This document shows positions 63,344 through 64,000 of a DNA stretch of 64,000 nt, in pieces. Numbering within the stretch: position 1 is the stretch's first letter; each line of letters starts with the position of its first letter. Below the pieces are notes generated by a model. The model worked only from the letters and a program-made list of their open reading frames with translations. It made no database searches and was not told where the DNA came from. The position numbers and the translations under genes were made by a program. This DNA comes from Pseudomonas oryzicola (lineage in GTDB: Bacteria; Pseudomonadota; Gammaproteobacteria; Pseudomonadales; Pseudomonadaceae), in the NCBI RefSeq assembly GCF_014269185.2, contig NZ_JABWRZ020000001.1, positions 2,877,001-2,941,000 of the forward strand, read 5' to 3'.

Positions 63344-64000
63344 ATGATGTCCAGGTTACGCTTGAGCCTTCTGTCGCTGCTGAGCGGCATGCTGCTGTGC
63401 CTGTCGACTCTGCCACCCGCTTCGGCGGCGCCAATGTCGGAAGCCGACGCCTGCGTGCAGCAGCAGTTGGTGTTCAACCCGGCCAGTGGCGGATTCCTGC
63501 CGGTCAACAACTTCAATGCGAGCAACCAGGCGTTCATGAACTGTTTTGGCTGGCAGTTGTTCATTGCCCTGAACTGGCCGGTGAACCCCGGCTGGCCAGC
63601 GACCCCCAGCCTGGCCGGCGAACCCGACATGAACAGTACCCTGGCCCAGTTCGGTGTGCCCTCCGACCCGGGCCAGCCGATGAGCGTCGCGCCGGTGTGG
63701 GCAAGCTACAAGGACGCCAACGACATCTTCCTGCCTGGCGCGCCCAAGCCCAGCGGCTGGGGCGTCCAAACCCTGGTGCCATCCGGTTGCGGCACCCAGG
63801 GTAGCCTCAAGGCCCTCAAGGTCGGTGCACGCAAGTTCATGAACGCCACCTCCGAAGCTGCGATCAACGCCGTGCACGGTTTCCACCTGTCCAGCGGCAC
63901 GCTCGCGTCCATTCCCGACTCGGTCATGGAAGCGTCTGGCGGCTGGCTGACGGATCAGGCGGGCAACCTGGTGTTTTTCGAACGCAAGGTGGGCAAGGCC
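63344..64000 (+). CDS. Exported protein, partner of the tyrosinase cluster (3' end outside window)
   Basis: The ATG at 63344 (second ATG at 63347) follows AAGGAGC. It has a signal peptide (MMSRLRLSLLSLLSGMLLCL to ASA). Segments AFMNCFGWQLFIALNWP and VWASYKDANDIFLPGA resemble WNWFNCLNQPAPNG and VWETLKPSDQVYLADG in the exported CxxCH protein at 45128. It is therefore probably the same family, and a CxxCH motif is expected beyond the window. 219 codons are visible. Confidence 0.8.
   Translation, partial: MMSRLRLSLLSLLSGMLLCLSTLPPASAAPMSEADACVQQQLVFNPASGGFLPVNNFNASNQAFMNCFGWQLFIALNWPVNPGWPATPSLAGEPDMNSTLAQFGVPSDPGQPMSVAPVWASYKDANDIFLPGAPKPSGWGVQTLVPSGCGTQGSLKALKVGARKFMNATSEAAINAVHGFHLSSGTLASIPDSVMEASGGWLTDQAGNLVFFERKVGKA

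Overview
The window is high-GC gammaproteobacterial chromosome, most likely from the Pseudomonas putida group. The reasons are the paa gene set and its order (paaFGHIJK, then paaABCD, with divergent paaY-paaX), a P. putida-type REP pair at 2650-2749, and the codon use of the core genes. No tRNA, rRNA or CRISPR array was seen.

Layout. (1) 1-10970: phenylacetate degradation. paaF-G-H-I-J-K and paaA-B-C-D run leftward, the last cut by the window edge. paaY and the repressor paaX run rightward. GCGATACA/TGTATC-type half-sites lie at both promoter regions. (2) 11180-16050: an AraC-type regulator, an organophosphate-antiporter-type MFS permease, a HAD phosphatase, a small exported protein, a 139-bp MITE and one hypothetical gene. 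(3) 16299-24886: a complete Wadjet anti-plasmid operon (jetABCD) with a divergent WYL-type regulator. (4) 25045-38050: a mosaic accessory region. It holds two decayed copies of one IS3-family element, an AT-rich two-gene unit of unknown function, an intact tyrosine recombinase, an IS5 relic, and a roughly 2.3-kb filamentous-phage-satellite-like segment bounded by Xer/dif-like sequences. It also holds truncated genes, including a broken helicase. (5) 38053-49839: an ebo (metabolite traffic) operon in the order D-C-A-B-E-F. Its D protein is fused to a DedA/VTT-like membrane domain, and the operon continues into a CxxCH-bearing exported protein, a 797-aa unknown protein and a beta-propeller-like protein. 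(6) 49881-53695: an ECF sigma factor/NrsF anti-sigma pair, and a bufferin-type operon (DUF2282, DUF692, DUF2063, DoxX). Both are preceded by the same promoter, TGTAACC-N16-CGAACTA. (7) 53752-59579: arfB, an MDR oxidoreductase, a LysR regulator, a phospholipase D-like lipoprotein, an exported protein and an Lrp regulator. (8) 59727-64000: a tyrosinase, a coupled 578-aa unknown protein, and the start of an exported protein that resembles the one next to the ebo operon.

The most interesting part is 31821-34177. A 93-nt near-perfect hairpin contains two inverted dif-like sites, the architecture of the CTX-phage attP. A canonical-looking dif-like site lies 2.3 kb downstream in direct orientation. 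Between them are small genes, a replication-protein C-terminal domain, an origin-like cluster of hairpins and three copies of the palindrome CCGWAGANNTCTDCGG. I interpret this as a small Xer-exploiting satellite or a remnant of one. Other points worth checking are the AT-rich gene pair at 26885-29289, the EboD fusion, the missing Walker B glutamate in JetC, and the sigma-F promoter that overlaps the apparent start of its own gene.
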